In this document: positions 1 through 6,379 of the stretch, piece after piece
Layout: each line of letters opens with the position of its first letter
How positions within the stretch are numbered: the first letter of the stretch is position 1
From: Nitrospira sp.
GTDB lineage: Bacteria; Nitrospirota; Nitrospiria; Nitrospirales; Nitrospiraceae
Assembly (NCBI GenBank): GCA_025360665.1
Contig: JANYBU010000326.1
Span: 1-15,393 of the forward strand
DNA: 15,393 bases
Direction of reading: 5' to 3'
Translations under genes and position numbers: made by a program
The notes under the pieces: model-generated
What the model was told of the DNA's origin: nothing
Seen by the model: the letters and a program-made list of their open reading frames with translations, nothing else
Databases searched by the model: none

Positions 1-1
1 T

Positions 2-97
2 GGGGTTCTTCATGCGGCGACTCTGCGCCAGAACCTGCACCAGTTTCAAGCGGTGGGGAACGCCTGGAACGCCGCCTCAAACAAGGCGTTCACATAG
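2..97 (+). CDS. Possible 3' end of an unidentified gene (partial)
   Basis: The second forward frame is open from the window edge to a TAG at 95-97. It encodes about 31 residues containing LRQNLHQFQAVGNAWNAA, which reads like the amphipathic C-terminal helix of a real protein. I do not recognise the family. The first frame is also open from position 1 to a TGA at 304-306, but its product is rich in Arg, Cys and Ser and looks less natural until a short hydrophobic end. The choice of frame is therefore uncertain, and the sequence to the left of the window would decide it. Confidence 0.3.
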   Translation, partial: GVLHAATLRQNLHQFQAVGNAWNAASNKAFT

Positions 98-336
98 GAT
101 CGGACCACAGAAGGACCCACTGTGATCCGCGAAGACCCATAAGATCAAAGAGTACGGTATCCGGGACTAAGCACGCGCTCTGTTCGGCTGTTCGATTCGA
201 ACTCCCCTCGTCTGACCCGTTGCCCTGCCTGATTCTCAACTCTTACGTCTGTGCACTCGTCCCCGTGCTGATGGGCGTAGGATTATTGCTGATTCTGCAA
301 GAGTGACAGTGTTTGCTTGCCTGGGAGGAAGCGCTA

Positions 337-353
337 TCTGCAATTTTTGCAGC
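337..353. repeat. Palindromic motif copy 1 (TCTGCA-N5-TGCAGC)
   Basis: The sequence TCTGCAATTTTTGCAGC is a near-perfect palindrome of TCTGCA-N5-TGCAGA form, with one mismatch in the last base. Two more copies lie at 791-807 and 834-850. Its function is unknown; a dimeric regulator site is one possibility. Confidence 0.5.
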
Positions 354-749
354 AGTGATCAGCTCTCAGAGGGTGGGATGTATTGCCCATCTTCAGAAGC
401 CCCGTAAGCCTGCAATTTCTTTCAAGCCCACTCAGCAATATTATTAACTAGCCCATCCACGGCATTCTCCCTGCACTGGTTCTCGTATGCAGGAGCGGAT
501 GATGACCTACACGAGCGAGACCGGAGGGATCTTGAAGGAAGAAGCCAAAAAGCGGAGGGTGCGAGCAGGCCGATGAACATCGGCGCCACATCACCACAGC
601 CGAGTTCGACCACCGGTCTGAGTCGGGAACGTCATGGGTTAAGTGGGTGACCCTGCTGCAGACGCGGTTGACGGACTGTCCTACGGATACCCTGACACGA
701 TGTGCGCTCGCCTTTCTCAGAAGTTCATTCGCAAATCTTGCGCGTGTCA

Positions 750-776
750 GAGCGCCTGATTGCCCGTCAGGCGCTC
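750..776. terminator. Perfect 10-bp stem hairpin, possible terminator
   Basis: GAGCGCCTGA (750-759) and TCAGGCGCTC (767-776) form a perfect GC-rich 10-bp stem with a 7-base loop. A run of six T begins at 786, nine bases after the stem. That gap is longer than in a standard Rho-independent terminator. No clear gene ends just upstream, so the role is uncertain although the hairpin itself is plain. Confidence 0.4.
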
Positions 777-790
777 GACCACACCTTTTT

Positions 791-850
791 TCTGCAAGAA
801 CTGCAGAGGCCACATGCTTGCGAAGAGCATTGATCTGCAAATAATGCAGA
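791..850. repeat. Tandem palindromic motif copies 2 and 3 (TCTGCA-N5-TGCAGA)
   Basis: Two perfect palindromes, TCTGCA-AGAAC-TGCAGA at 791-807 and TCTGCA-AATAA-TGCAGA at 834-850, start 43 bases apart. Both continue with GG after the palindrome, and they agree at 16 of 19 positions over that extended unit. They lie about 170-230 bases upstream of the gene starting at 1018. The shared arms and variable 5-base centre are typical of binding sites for a dimeric regulator, which is inference. Confidence 0.5.
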
Positions 851-1017
851 GGGATCTTCAGCAGCTGCCACACCATCTGCCTTGCTCTGTACGCCTATGT
901 CGTAAGTCCTCGATTTTCATCACCACAAGCCCGTCGAGACACTCATTCGTTCTGCGGCACTTTCCATGCATTACTCCTATTTGTGTCACGACCAATCGAT
1001 CGGAGATGGAGGGCGTC

Positions 1018-1338
1018 ATGCCCAACAGGACCGCAGGGAAATTTCCCCTTATTGAGAAAGTTCTTGCGGGTAGCTGTGTTGTCATATTCGGTGCCTATGC
1101 GCCGAGCGAGGACTGGATCGCACGAATCGGTCGGCTTCAGGATGGGCTGGCGGTTTGTCCCACCGATATCTTGGCGAGAAGTGAACTGGCGACATTGTTG
1201 GAACAACTGGGACAACCGGAAGAAGCCTTGTTCAACTGGAACGCGGTTCTGGCCTGCGATCCCAACAGTCTGAACGCCCGAGAAGGGGTAGCTCGATGCC
1301 GGCAACGAGCCGGGCGGCCCCTGCAGTCCGTTCTGTGA
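1018..1338 (+). CDS. Small TPR-like protein
   Basis: Encodes about 106 residues. The start is chosen at 1018 because GGAGGG lies five bases upstream; an in-frame ATG at 1006 is possible but sits on that binding site. The stretch LATLLEQLGQPEEALFNWNAVLACDPNSL is a recognisable tetratricopeptide-type helix pair (A-x-L-x-x-x-G followed by A-x-x-x-Y/W-x-x-x-L-x-x-x-P), so the protein probably binds another protein. A short hydrophobic run near residues 15-27 could be a weak membrane or export signal. The gene ends eight bases before the next start and shares its strand, so the two are probably cotranscribed. The exact family is not recognised. Confidence 0.6.
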   Translation: MPNRTAGKFPLIEKVLAGSCVVIFGAYAPSEDWIARIGRLQDGLAVCPTDILARSELATLLEQLGQPEEALFNWNAVLACDPNSLNAREGVARCRQRAGRPLQSVL

Positions 1339-1346
1339 GAGGGACC

Positions 1347-1619
1347 ATGCCCACGATCTGGGGCCATCTTGAGAATGTAGACAAAGCGCCTGCGCGTTCC
1401 CAGCATATCCAGGTGAGGACATTATTACCTGGCGGAATCGTCATACGAGTCCGCGCCAACATTGTGGCACAGACTCTCATCGCCAGGGGAACCGAGTCGG
1501 TTGATGTGTCGGGTCTACGGGAGGGCGAGTTCGTGGAAGTGTCCTATCGGCATGGTAAGGAGGGAAGGCTGGATGCTGACACGATCTACGTTAGACCGGA
1601 GCAGACCGTCGTCGGCTAG
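1347..1619 (+). CDS. Small beta-rich protein of unknown function (DUF5666-like fold?)
   Basis: Encodes 90 residues starting MPTIWGHLENV, with GAGAGGG just before the ATG. The pattern of alternating hydrophobic residues, IVIRVRANIVAQTLI, then LREGEFVEVSY and DADTIYVRPE, suggests a small OB-like beta barrel. The order (G-x-V opening, a substituted strand, then 'L+xGxxVEV' and a final 'DAxxI') resembles DUF5666-type domains, which is a fold-level guess. It follows the TPR-like gene by eight bases. A broken paralogue starts 58 bases downstream with the same opening (M-x-x-IWGH-x-E-x-V), so this family was locally duplicated. Function unknown. Confidence 0.6.
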   Translation: MPTIWGHLENVDKAPARSQHIQVRTLLPGGIVIRVRANIVAQTLIARGTESVDVSGLREGEFVEVSYRHGKEGRLDADTIYVRPEQTVVG

Positions 1620-1677
1620 GGCAGTCACGGGCGGTTCGGTTTTACCATTCGTCAGTATCGGGTAAAGAGGGATCATC

Positions 1678-1961
1678 ATGTCGGCAATCTGGGGCCATGT
1701 CGAGTCGGTCGTGAACCAACCGAAATCTCCTCCGAACCTGGTGCTGAACAGGAGGACACCATTGGGACTCGCTGCACCGAGTGTATCGTGGGAGTGGGTG
1801 CCAGGATTTTGAAAGTCTTTGAACGGCTGAGCCTCGACGAAATTTGTCCAGGCGATTTTGTGGTGGCGACCCTTGCGGAGTATTCCGGTTGGTTGGAAAC
1901 TGAAAGGATAGAGGTCATCGTGTTTCGAAGCGATTCGGTGAGGGGAGTTGGTGAAGGGTGA
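1678..1961 (+). pseudogene. Frameshifted paralogue of the preceding small beta-rich gene
   Basis: An ATG at 1678, preceded by AAAGAGGG, opens with MSAIWGHVESVV, matching the neighbour's MPTIWGHLENVD. That frame then runs into an early TGA. A -1 shift near 1750-1755 restores a natural sequence in another frame, with VGARILKVFERLSLDEICPG followed by DFVVATLAEYSGW and ETERIEVI, ending at TGA 1959-1961. These blocks align with the neighbour's VRANIVAQTL, LREGEFVEVSY and DADTIYV. The gene is a duplicate broken by what looks like one missing base, either true decay or a local sequence error. Its stop overlaps the ATG of the next broken frame (TGATG). Confidence 0.6.
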
Positions 1962-2161
1962 TGCCGACCGACGCCAACCAGTTACGTTCGGTGAGCGGAG
2001 AGGAACAAGGCCTATGACAGTGAAGAAGGGCTGTATGGTGGTTCGAACCGGAGGATGCACAGCAATTGGTCAACGACGTGCTGAACGATAGCTTTAACCA
2101 GTTGCTGCAGAGTACCAGAGTGGAGGGCAAAGTAGTCAGGCTCCGCGAGCAGGCGGGGTGA
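1961..2161 (+). pseudogene. Broken small gene, family not recognised
   Basis: An ATG at 1961 overlaps the previous stop. Its frame hits TGA after 18 codons and a second TGA two codons later. Natural-looking protein sequence then appears in two other segments: NKAYDSEEGLY (from about 2004) and, after a -1 shift near 2036, WFEPEDAQQLVNDVLNDSF followed by NQLLQSTRVEGKVVRLREQAG, ending at TGA 2159-2161. The last segment has the composition of a real helical C-terminus. The parts suggest one gene of roughly 60 residues with at least two lesions. I do not recognise the family. Confidence 0.4.
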
Positions 2162-2190
2162 TCATCATCAAGCCATTACAGGAGGAACTC

Positions 2191-2286
2191 ATGGCAGCCA
2201 AGCGTAAGACAGCAGCGAAGACATCCAAGCCGGCAGCGAAGATATCCAAGAAGACTACCGCGTCGCGGAAAAAGAAGAAAAAGTAA
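2191..2286 (+). CDS. Tiny lysine-rich basic protein (31 residues)
   Basis: The ATG at 2191 is preceded by a strong AGGAGG at 2180-2185 with ideal spacing. The 31-residue product opens MAAKRKTAAKTSKPAAK and ends in K/R-rich sequence (SRKKKKK). Nearly half the residues are Lys or Arg, the rest mainly Ala, Ser and Thr, as in bacterial histone-H1-like or AlgP-type tails. It has no hydrophobic segment. A nucleic-acid-binding peptide is a reasonable inference. The gene is intact although its neighbours on both sides are frameshifted. Confidence 0.65.
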   Translation: MAAKRKTAAKTSKPAAKISKKTTASRKKKKK

Positions 2287-2303
2287 TTCCCGGAACCACC
2301 GCC

Positions 2304-2589
2304 ATGCTCATGAAGAGAGAGACCGACGTCCTGGTCGTGCAGTACCCGAGAGGCTGTACGGCGGTCGTCTGGTTCGATCCGGTCGCAGGGTCGATCAACG
2401 ACGAGTCATGCGGGTCTGCGCGTTACGCTTCGACGAGGAGTCCAGAGCTGGGAGGGAAGTCCTGTCTCGCCCCACGATGGGCACGCCTTCTTGGCTGCGG
2501 TGTATGACTATCTGTTCCTCAACGGGTATGCGGTCCAGTGGATGAAGGTGAAGGCGGTCCTAGAGGTGGAAAATAGTTATCGTGTCTAG
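2304..2589 (+). pseudogene. Frameshifted small gene upstream of the OFOR-like gene
   Basis: Three successive frames give natural sequence: from 2304 (or the ATG at 2310) TDVLVVQYPRGCTAVVWFDP and CGSARYA; then, after a -1 shift at about 2429, FDEESRAGREVLS; then, after another -1 shift near 2465-2470, PHDGHAFLAAVYDYLFLNG and YAVQWMKVKAVLEVENSYRV, ending at TAG 2587-2589. Joined, they give a protein of about 90 residues of unrecognised family. The first lesion sits in a short T run (GCTTCG, where GCTTTCG would restore the frame). The final TAG overlaps the GTG start of the next gene by eight bases, suggesting translational coupling in the ancestral operon. Confidence 0.5.
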
Positions 2590-4087
2590 TACGGAACAGA
2601 TCGACATGGCCCCGTTTTCAGCATGGCTTCCCGCGTGTCCCAATCAGGACTTCGATCTGACGGTGAAGGTCGTCGGGAGCAGCGCATCGGGTCTCATCGA
2701 TGAACTTGCGACCATTGTCCGAGCCTTGACCCTTCGCGGTTGCCAGGTGATGGTTCAGAGCGGCAGGCTGAATGGTGGCTCAGGGCACTTGGTGTTGCGC
2801 CTCAGAATCGCATCGCGCCCGTTCTATTCGATGGGGCATGGATGTGATGTGGTCGTATATCTGGATCAGGACCCTTCTGAATTCGGGCAATTCGGTATGC
2901 AGTCAGGCAGCGTGCTTGTCTGGGAGCCGTCTGAACAGTTCCGTCTTCATCCTCAGCTGTCTGACGGGATCATTGCCTACCCGGTTCCTCTCCGGGAGCT
3001 GAACGCGCAGTACAGCCAGGACGCATGGGGCAAAGGGTTTGTGGCGATGGGAGTGCTGGCCTATCTGCTCGGCTTCTCCGAGGAGGCCCGGCGGGTCTGT
3101 CTGAAATCCCTCACGTCATCCCGTTTGTTCGACAGCGGCTATCAGTTCGCGTCCCGCTCGCTCGTCAAACACGACATCTATTCCCTTCCACTCGCCGCCC
3201 GAGGTGATGCGCGCATCGTACTGAGTCCGGAGAACGCCGTGAAACTCGGGTTTGCCGCAAGTCACTGCGGGTCTGGAACGGAGTGCGCCGGCGAGCTGGA
3301 ACGATCACCGACACAGTGGGTCGCCAGACACCTCGCTATGGCCGACAAGATGGTCTCGGGGCTGCACAGCGAGCAGTTTCCAGACGTCCAGGTCTATCGA
3401 GGCCCGCACGGAAAAGTCTTCGCGCTGCTTCGTGAAGATGACGCCTCGATCTTGTCCTCGCTGAATGGCTGTTCCGATCCGAGAGTCCTTGTCGCTGCTG
3501 ATGCAGCCGACGCACTGCGGCTGCTGGTCGTGGGACATCGATTGGTCGAGGCGAACCAGGCCGGTGTGGTGGGAGTCGTGGTCGAAGAGGCCCTCACGGC
3601 ACGTCTCGAAAGTGTCTGGGTCGGAGCATTGGCGGCGGCCATGAGCGGGAAACAATTGGATGCCGCAGACGGATTCGACGGAGCTGAAGAAGAGGGGACC
3701 GCGGCCATGCGGGCCGAGCGTGAGGGGGAGGACGACGCGGAGGTCGGATTTATCGCCTGGGGGGCGACCCAAGGCGTGGTTCGTGACGCGCTGATGCTGT
3801 GCCGGAATATTGGCATGAGCGTAGCCGCCTTGTATCCCAAGCAGATCGTGCCGTTGCCGGTGGCGCAGTTGGAATCGTTCGCGGGTACCGTAAAACGCGT
3901 GGTGGTGGTGGAGTCCGGTCAGACCAGGACGCATGCGGATCGCATCGAGGGGGCCTGCTCATTTCGACTCTCTGTGGTCATGCCAGATAAGGGAACGGCC
4001 CTGACGCCGATGGACTTGTTTATGAGAGAAGACCTTGGAGCAACACACAACAACCGATCGAAAGGAGTCCAGGATGAGTCAGCATGA
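2582..4087 (+). CDS. 2-oxoacid:ferredoxin oxidoreductase gamma-alpha fusion with a contracted alpha domain I
   Basis: Encodes 501 residues from a GTG overlapping the upstream stop. Residues about 27-205 are a gamma-type domain, with G-SGxG-like start, SGRLNGGSGHLVLRLR, 'GCDVVVYLDQDP' and 'GSVLVWEPS'. Residues about 386-485 match alpha-subunit domain II (FIAWGATQGVVRDAL, LYPKQIVPLPVAQLESF, VKRVVVVESGQTRTHADRI). Between them (210-345) domain I is only faintly visible (ENAVKLGFAASH near its start, DPRVLVAADAADALRL near its end). The usual YPITP-type and SGPG motifs that help bind the thiamine cofactor and substrate are missing, and roughly 80-100 residues are lost relative to gamma-alpha fusions of about 580-620 residues. 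The frame is still open, so it may be a non-catalytic relic or a repurposed subunit. Its TGA overlaps the next start by 14 bases. Confidence 0.7.
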   Translation: MSSTEQIDMAPFSAWLPACPNQDFDLTVKVVGSSASGLIDELATIVRALTLRGCQVMVQSGRLNGGSGHLVLRLRIASRPFYSMGHGCDVVVYLDQDPSEFGQFGMQSGSVLVWEPSEQFRLHPQLSDGIIAYPVPLRELNAQYSQDAWGKGFVAMGVLAYLLGFSEEARRVCLKSLTSSRLFDSGYQFASRSLVKHDIYSLPLAARGDARIVLSPENAVKLGFAASHCGSGTECAGELERSPTQWVARHLAMADKMVSGLHSEQFPDVQVYRGPHGKVFALLREDDASILSSLNGCSDPRVLVAADAADALRLLVVGHRLVEANQAGVVGVVVEEALTARLESVWVGALAAAMSGKQLDAADGFDGAEEEGTAAMRAEREGEDDAEVGFIAWGATQGVVRDALMLCRNIGMSVAALYPKQIVPLPVAQLESFAGTVKRVVVVESGQTRTHADRIEGACSFRLSVVMPDKGTALTPMDLFMREDLGATHNNRSKGVQDESA

Positions 4088-4652
4088 AATGACCGTTGGT
4101 CCGGAAGGTTATTTAGCCACTCCCGTTTCATCACGGGGGGTCGTGCTGCCGTCGAAGGGAGAAGGCCTTGTAATGGGTAAGGTCGTCCCCGAGCAACAGG
4201 CGATTGACGAGGCAGCGCGGCGGCTCCTCAATGCCAAGAATCCCACAATTTTCCCCGGACCGTTGGTGTTGTGGGCCTGGAATGAACAGGCCATGCAAGA
4301 GGCTAAAGTCATCAAGGCATTGGCCAAGGCGATCCCGGCCAAGCTCATTCCGATTCCGGATTACCGACCGAAGTACCCGAAGATTGTTCCGGAGAAGGAG
4401 ATCAACCCGAACCATCCGAATCTGACCATCTGGTAGAACAAGATCGATGTCTGTCTCTTCGTCGGCGTCCATTGCCACCAGTCCAATATCGCGTTGAAGA
4501 TCATCCGTGGCGGGACCAACTGTTTCACCATCGCGCTCTGTACCTTCAATGGCGATGACGAGGCACACATCACGATCCGTGACCTGACAGCCGCTACGAT
4601 TCAGCGCATTGTGGATTCGGTCCATCGGCAGAAACGAACGCGACCAGCATAA
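4074..4652 (+). pseudogene. CO-dehydrogenase/acetyl-CoA-synthase epsilon-like OFOR subunit, interrupted by in-frame TAG
   Basis: AAGGAG at 4062-4067 precedes the ATG at 4074. The frame reads 120 codons (including NPTIFPGPLVLWAWNEQAM and PIPDYRPKYPKIVPEKEI) to ...NLTIW, then TAG at 4434-4436. It continues without any frame change through NKIDVCLFVGVHCHQSN, IALKIIRGGTNCFTIALCTF and DLTAATIQRIVDSV to TAA at 4650-4652, 192 codons in all. Both halves are natural and fit the small CO-dehydrogenase beta/acetyl-CoA-synthase epsilon family (Pfam CO_dh), which in Nitrospira-type bacteria I associate with the five-subunit 2-oxoacid:ferredoxin oxidoreductase. Only a single codon is damaged. TAG ends several other genes here, so general readthrough is unlikely. 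The 120-residue front half is probably all that is made. Confidence 0.6.
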
Positions 4653-4709
4653 GTGCAAAGAACGTCGGACTTGGTATTTACCTTAAAATTTATAAAAAGA
4701 GGGCATGTC

Positions 4710-5639
4710 ATGCGATTCCTTCTTGCTGCAATTGTCGCCGTGATGACAGGAATCGGCTCATACGCCTGGGCCTATGAGGAGATTCCCGTGACGGAGGGCG
4801 GAACCCTCGTCGGCACCGTGACGCTGGACGGTAAGGTGCCTAAGCCGAAGGGCTACAACCTGATTACGCTTCCCGATCAAATCTACTGCGGGCGGATTTC
4901 CGATGGCCAGGGATGGCGACTGCTTCAGCCCTTCAACGTGGGAGCTGCGGGAGCGTTCCGCGACGTAGTGGTGTATCTCGAAAACATCGAGAAAGGAAAA
5001 TCCTTCTCGCACGCGCCGACTCCGCGAATCGAAGCCAAGGATTGCCAATTCGTTCCCTTTACGACCGTGGTGCGTGAGAAACAGGACGTGGTCGTCGTGA
5101 ATATGGATCCGGTCATGCACGACATTCAGGCCTATGAGACCTCTCAGCTTGGCCCGCGCGTGCTCTTCAACGTGCCGCTGCCGATGAATCCGCAGCACCC
5201 ACGAGACCTTAAAGACAAGAGCGACGCAGCCCTCTATCACAAGCACTTGGCCGGCGAACCGATGAAGCAGCTCGTCGGCATGACGAAAGGGCGCCGGGTG
5301 TTTGTCATGCAATGCGGCTTCCATGCGTACATGGAGAGCTGGGGCCTGGCGATGGAGAATCCCTACTATGCGCTGACCGACCGGGATGGCCGGTTTGAAA
5401 TCGACGCCATTCCTCCCGGCACGTACAAGATGCTGATTTGGCATCCGTACCTTGGCGGCACGAAGGAACAGACCATCACGATCCAGCCGAAGAGCCAAGC
5501 GAAAATAGAGATGAAAATTCCCTCGCCCACCGGTCGCCTTTATGCCAACGAGATGGTGGACAAGCCCTATACCCGGTTCGGCATCACCGATGATGCCCAG
5601 AGCCACATCGTGCCGACCCTGATCCGTCAGCAACCGTAA
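4710..5639 (+). CDS. Secreted cupredoxin-like protein with carboxypeptidase-regulatory-like domain
   Basis: The start at 4710 is chosen because AAAAGAGGG lies six bases upstream and gives a clean signal peptide (MRFLLAAIVAVMTGIGSYAWA, cut near residue 21). The 309-residue product is extracytoplasmic. Residues about 120-212 look like a cupredoxin: NMDPVMH137DI supplies the first His and C202-GF-H205-AY-M208 the rest, an amicyanin-style C-x2-H-x2-M loop for a type-1 copper site. Residues 216-270 (ALTDRDGRFEIDAIPPGTYK then MLIWHP) are a carboxypeptidase-regulatory-like beta domain. The likely role is periplasmic electron transfer or copper binding; no partner is shown by neighbours. An AT-rich stretch at 4670-4700 may hold the promoter. 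Additional Cys at 60 and 112 could form a disulfide. Confidence 0.75.
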   Translation: MRFLLAAIVAVMTGIGSYAWAYEEIPVTEGGTLVGTVTLDGKVPKPKGYNLITLPDQIYCGRISDGQGWRLLQPFNVGAAGAFRDVVVYLENIEKGKSFSHAPTPRIEAKDCQFVPFTTVVREKQDVVVVNMDPVMHDIQAYETSQLGPRVLFNVPLPMNPQHPRDLKDKSDAALYHKHLAGEPMKQLVGMTKGRRVFVMQCGFHAYMESWGLAMENPYYALTDRDGRFEIDAIPPGTYKMLIWHPYLGGTKEQTITIQPKSQAKIEMKIPSPTGRLYANEMVDKPYTRFGITDDAQSHIVPTLIRQQP

Positions 5640-5650
5640 CCTGAGCCAGC

Positions 5651-5812
5651 ATGATCACGCGCACTTCTGCTGTACTCGCCGAGACGCTGCTGCAACAGGC
5701 GGTCTCGCCCCTCGGTCGGTCCACGTACTGCACGAGAACGTGGACCTCCCTCGCGGACTTCCCGCGTCCGTTTCACGACGCGTCTGGTGGAGTTGCAGTC
5801 CATTTCGCCTAG
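5651..5812 (+). CDS. Doubtful 53-residue open frame
   Basis: This frame starts MITRTSAVLAETLLQQAV and ends at TAG 5810-5812. Third positions are mostly G or C, as in the real genes nearby. However, no good ribosome binding site precedes it, the family is not recognised, and two inverted repeats lie inside it. It may be chance or part of a decayed gene. Confidence 0.2.
   Translation: MITRTSAVLAETLLQQAVSPLGRSTYCTRTWTSLADFPRPFHDASGGVAVHFA
5718..5746. repeat. Perfect 9-bp inverted repeat
   Basis: GGTCCACGT (5718-5726) and ACGTGGACC (5738-5746) are perfect complements around an 11-base loop. A second smaller one, CGCGTC/GACGCG at 5763-5768 and 5777-5782, follows. Neither is followed by a T run. 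They lie between the cupredoxin and YtxH genes and could be RNA structure or a regulator site. Confidence 0.45.
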
Positions 5813-5830
5813 AGCATTTCTCGGACCATA

Positions 5831-5877
5831 AGGGCGCTGAGTACTTGCCTGTTGCTTTTTGCGACAGCGCTCTTTTC
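5831..5877 (+). terminator. Possible Rho-independent terminator
   Basis: AGGGCGCTG (5831-5839) can pair with CAGCGCTCT (5865-5873), a 9-bp stem with one G-T pair, followed by TTTTCT. The 25-base loop is larger than usual, so this is tentative. The position, well downstream of the cupredoxin gene and upstream of the YtxH gene, suits a transcription boundary. Confidence 0.35.
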
Positions 5878-6038
5878 TCCTAAGACCTGGAATGCCCCAG
5901 GGGAATGTCTCCCTTCTTCACATGTTTCCTTAAGGCCTCGTCAAATCACAGTAATCAGTGCTTCCCTGGTTCTGCTTCTCTGGCACGGCCTTCGCTTTTC
6001 AATCTGAAAGAATCACGTTTATCCAAGGAGGAATCGCT

Positions 6039-6350
6039 ATGGACAATCAAGAGTCAAAATGTTCGGCACCGTCTGTTGCATTAGCATTCTTAGGGGGGGC
6101 CGTGGCTGGAGTGGTGGCAGGTCTTCTTCTCGCTCCGAAGTCGGGGGAAGAGACGCGCCGGGCTTTGAAGGGGTATGCCAGGAAAGCCGAAGAAGAAGTC
6201 CTGGAGAAGGCGAAGGAGGCGCGAGCCGCCCTTGATGAGACCATCGAGCGTGGCAAGCATTTCATCGCAGAGAAAGCGGCGGATGTCGAGGCGGCGGCCA
6301 AGGCTGGACGAGAGACCATGAAGGAAAAAATGGATAAATGTTGTAGCTGA
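6039..6350 (+). CDS. YtxH-domain membrane-anchored protein
   Basis: AAGGAGG at 6025-6031 fixes the start at ATG 6039 (103 residues). Residues about 12-35 form one Gly/Ala-rich hydrophobic segment, ALAFLGGAVAGVVAGLLLAP, followed by K-SGEETRR, the hallmark of YtxH/gas-vesicle-GvpP-like proteins. The rest is a charged Ala/Glu/Lys-rich helix that probably forms a coiled coil, ending in DKCCS. Such proteins are commonly associated with stress responses, but their biochemical job is poorly defined. The DksA/TraR-like gene starts about 30 bases downstream, so the two are probably cotranscribed. Confidence 0.8.
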   Translation: MDNQESKCSAPSVALAFLGGAVAGVVAGLLLAPKSGEETRRALKGYARKAEEEVLEKAKEARAALDETIERGKHFIAEKAADVEAAAKAGRETMKEKMDKCCS

Positions 6351-6379
6351 CGTGGCCGTTGTCAGGGAGGGCTATTGTG

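Larger units (their letters stand above)
98..1017. other. Long intergenic region without a convincing gene
   Basis: None of the six frames gives a product that looks like a protein family over this stretch. The longest open frames (for example minus strand 448-876) have scrambled composition and no ribosome binding site. A tiny frame at 502-576 (24 residues, starting MTYTSETGG, with AGGAG just upstream) is the only small candidate and is weak. The region does contain repeated palindromes and a strong hairpin, listed separately, so it is more likely regulatory or decayed DNA than unread coding sequence. Confidence 0.5.

Noticed and set aside
1..306. Open first frame of 101 codons at the left edge
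   Set aside because: Product is rich in Arg, Cys and Ser with no family-like pattern; the shorter second-frame end looks more natural, though neither is certain.
750..776. Integron attC site
   Set aside because: The hairpin is a perfect palindrome without the bulged bases and the RYYYAAC/GTTRRRY ends expected of attC, and no integrase is nearby.
448..876. Minus-strand open frame of 142 codons
   Set aside because: Composition is irregular, no ribosome site is present, and it lies across the palindromes and hairpin on a non-coding stretch.
4434..4436. TAG read as pyrrolysine in a CO-dehydrogenase-like gene
   Set aside because: TAG ends several intact genes in this window and no pyrrolysine genes are seen; a nonsense mutation or base error is simpler.
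4758..5633. Minus-strand open frame of 291 codons
   Set aside because: It is antisense to the cupredoxin gene, which has a signal peptide, ribosome site and copper motif; the antisense frame is a by-product of GC-rich codon use.
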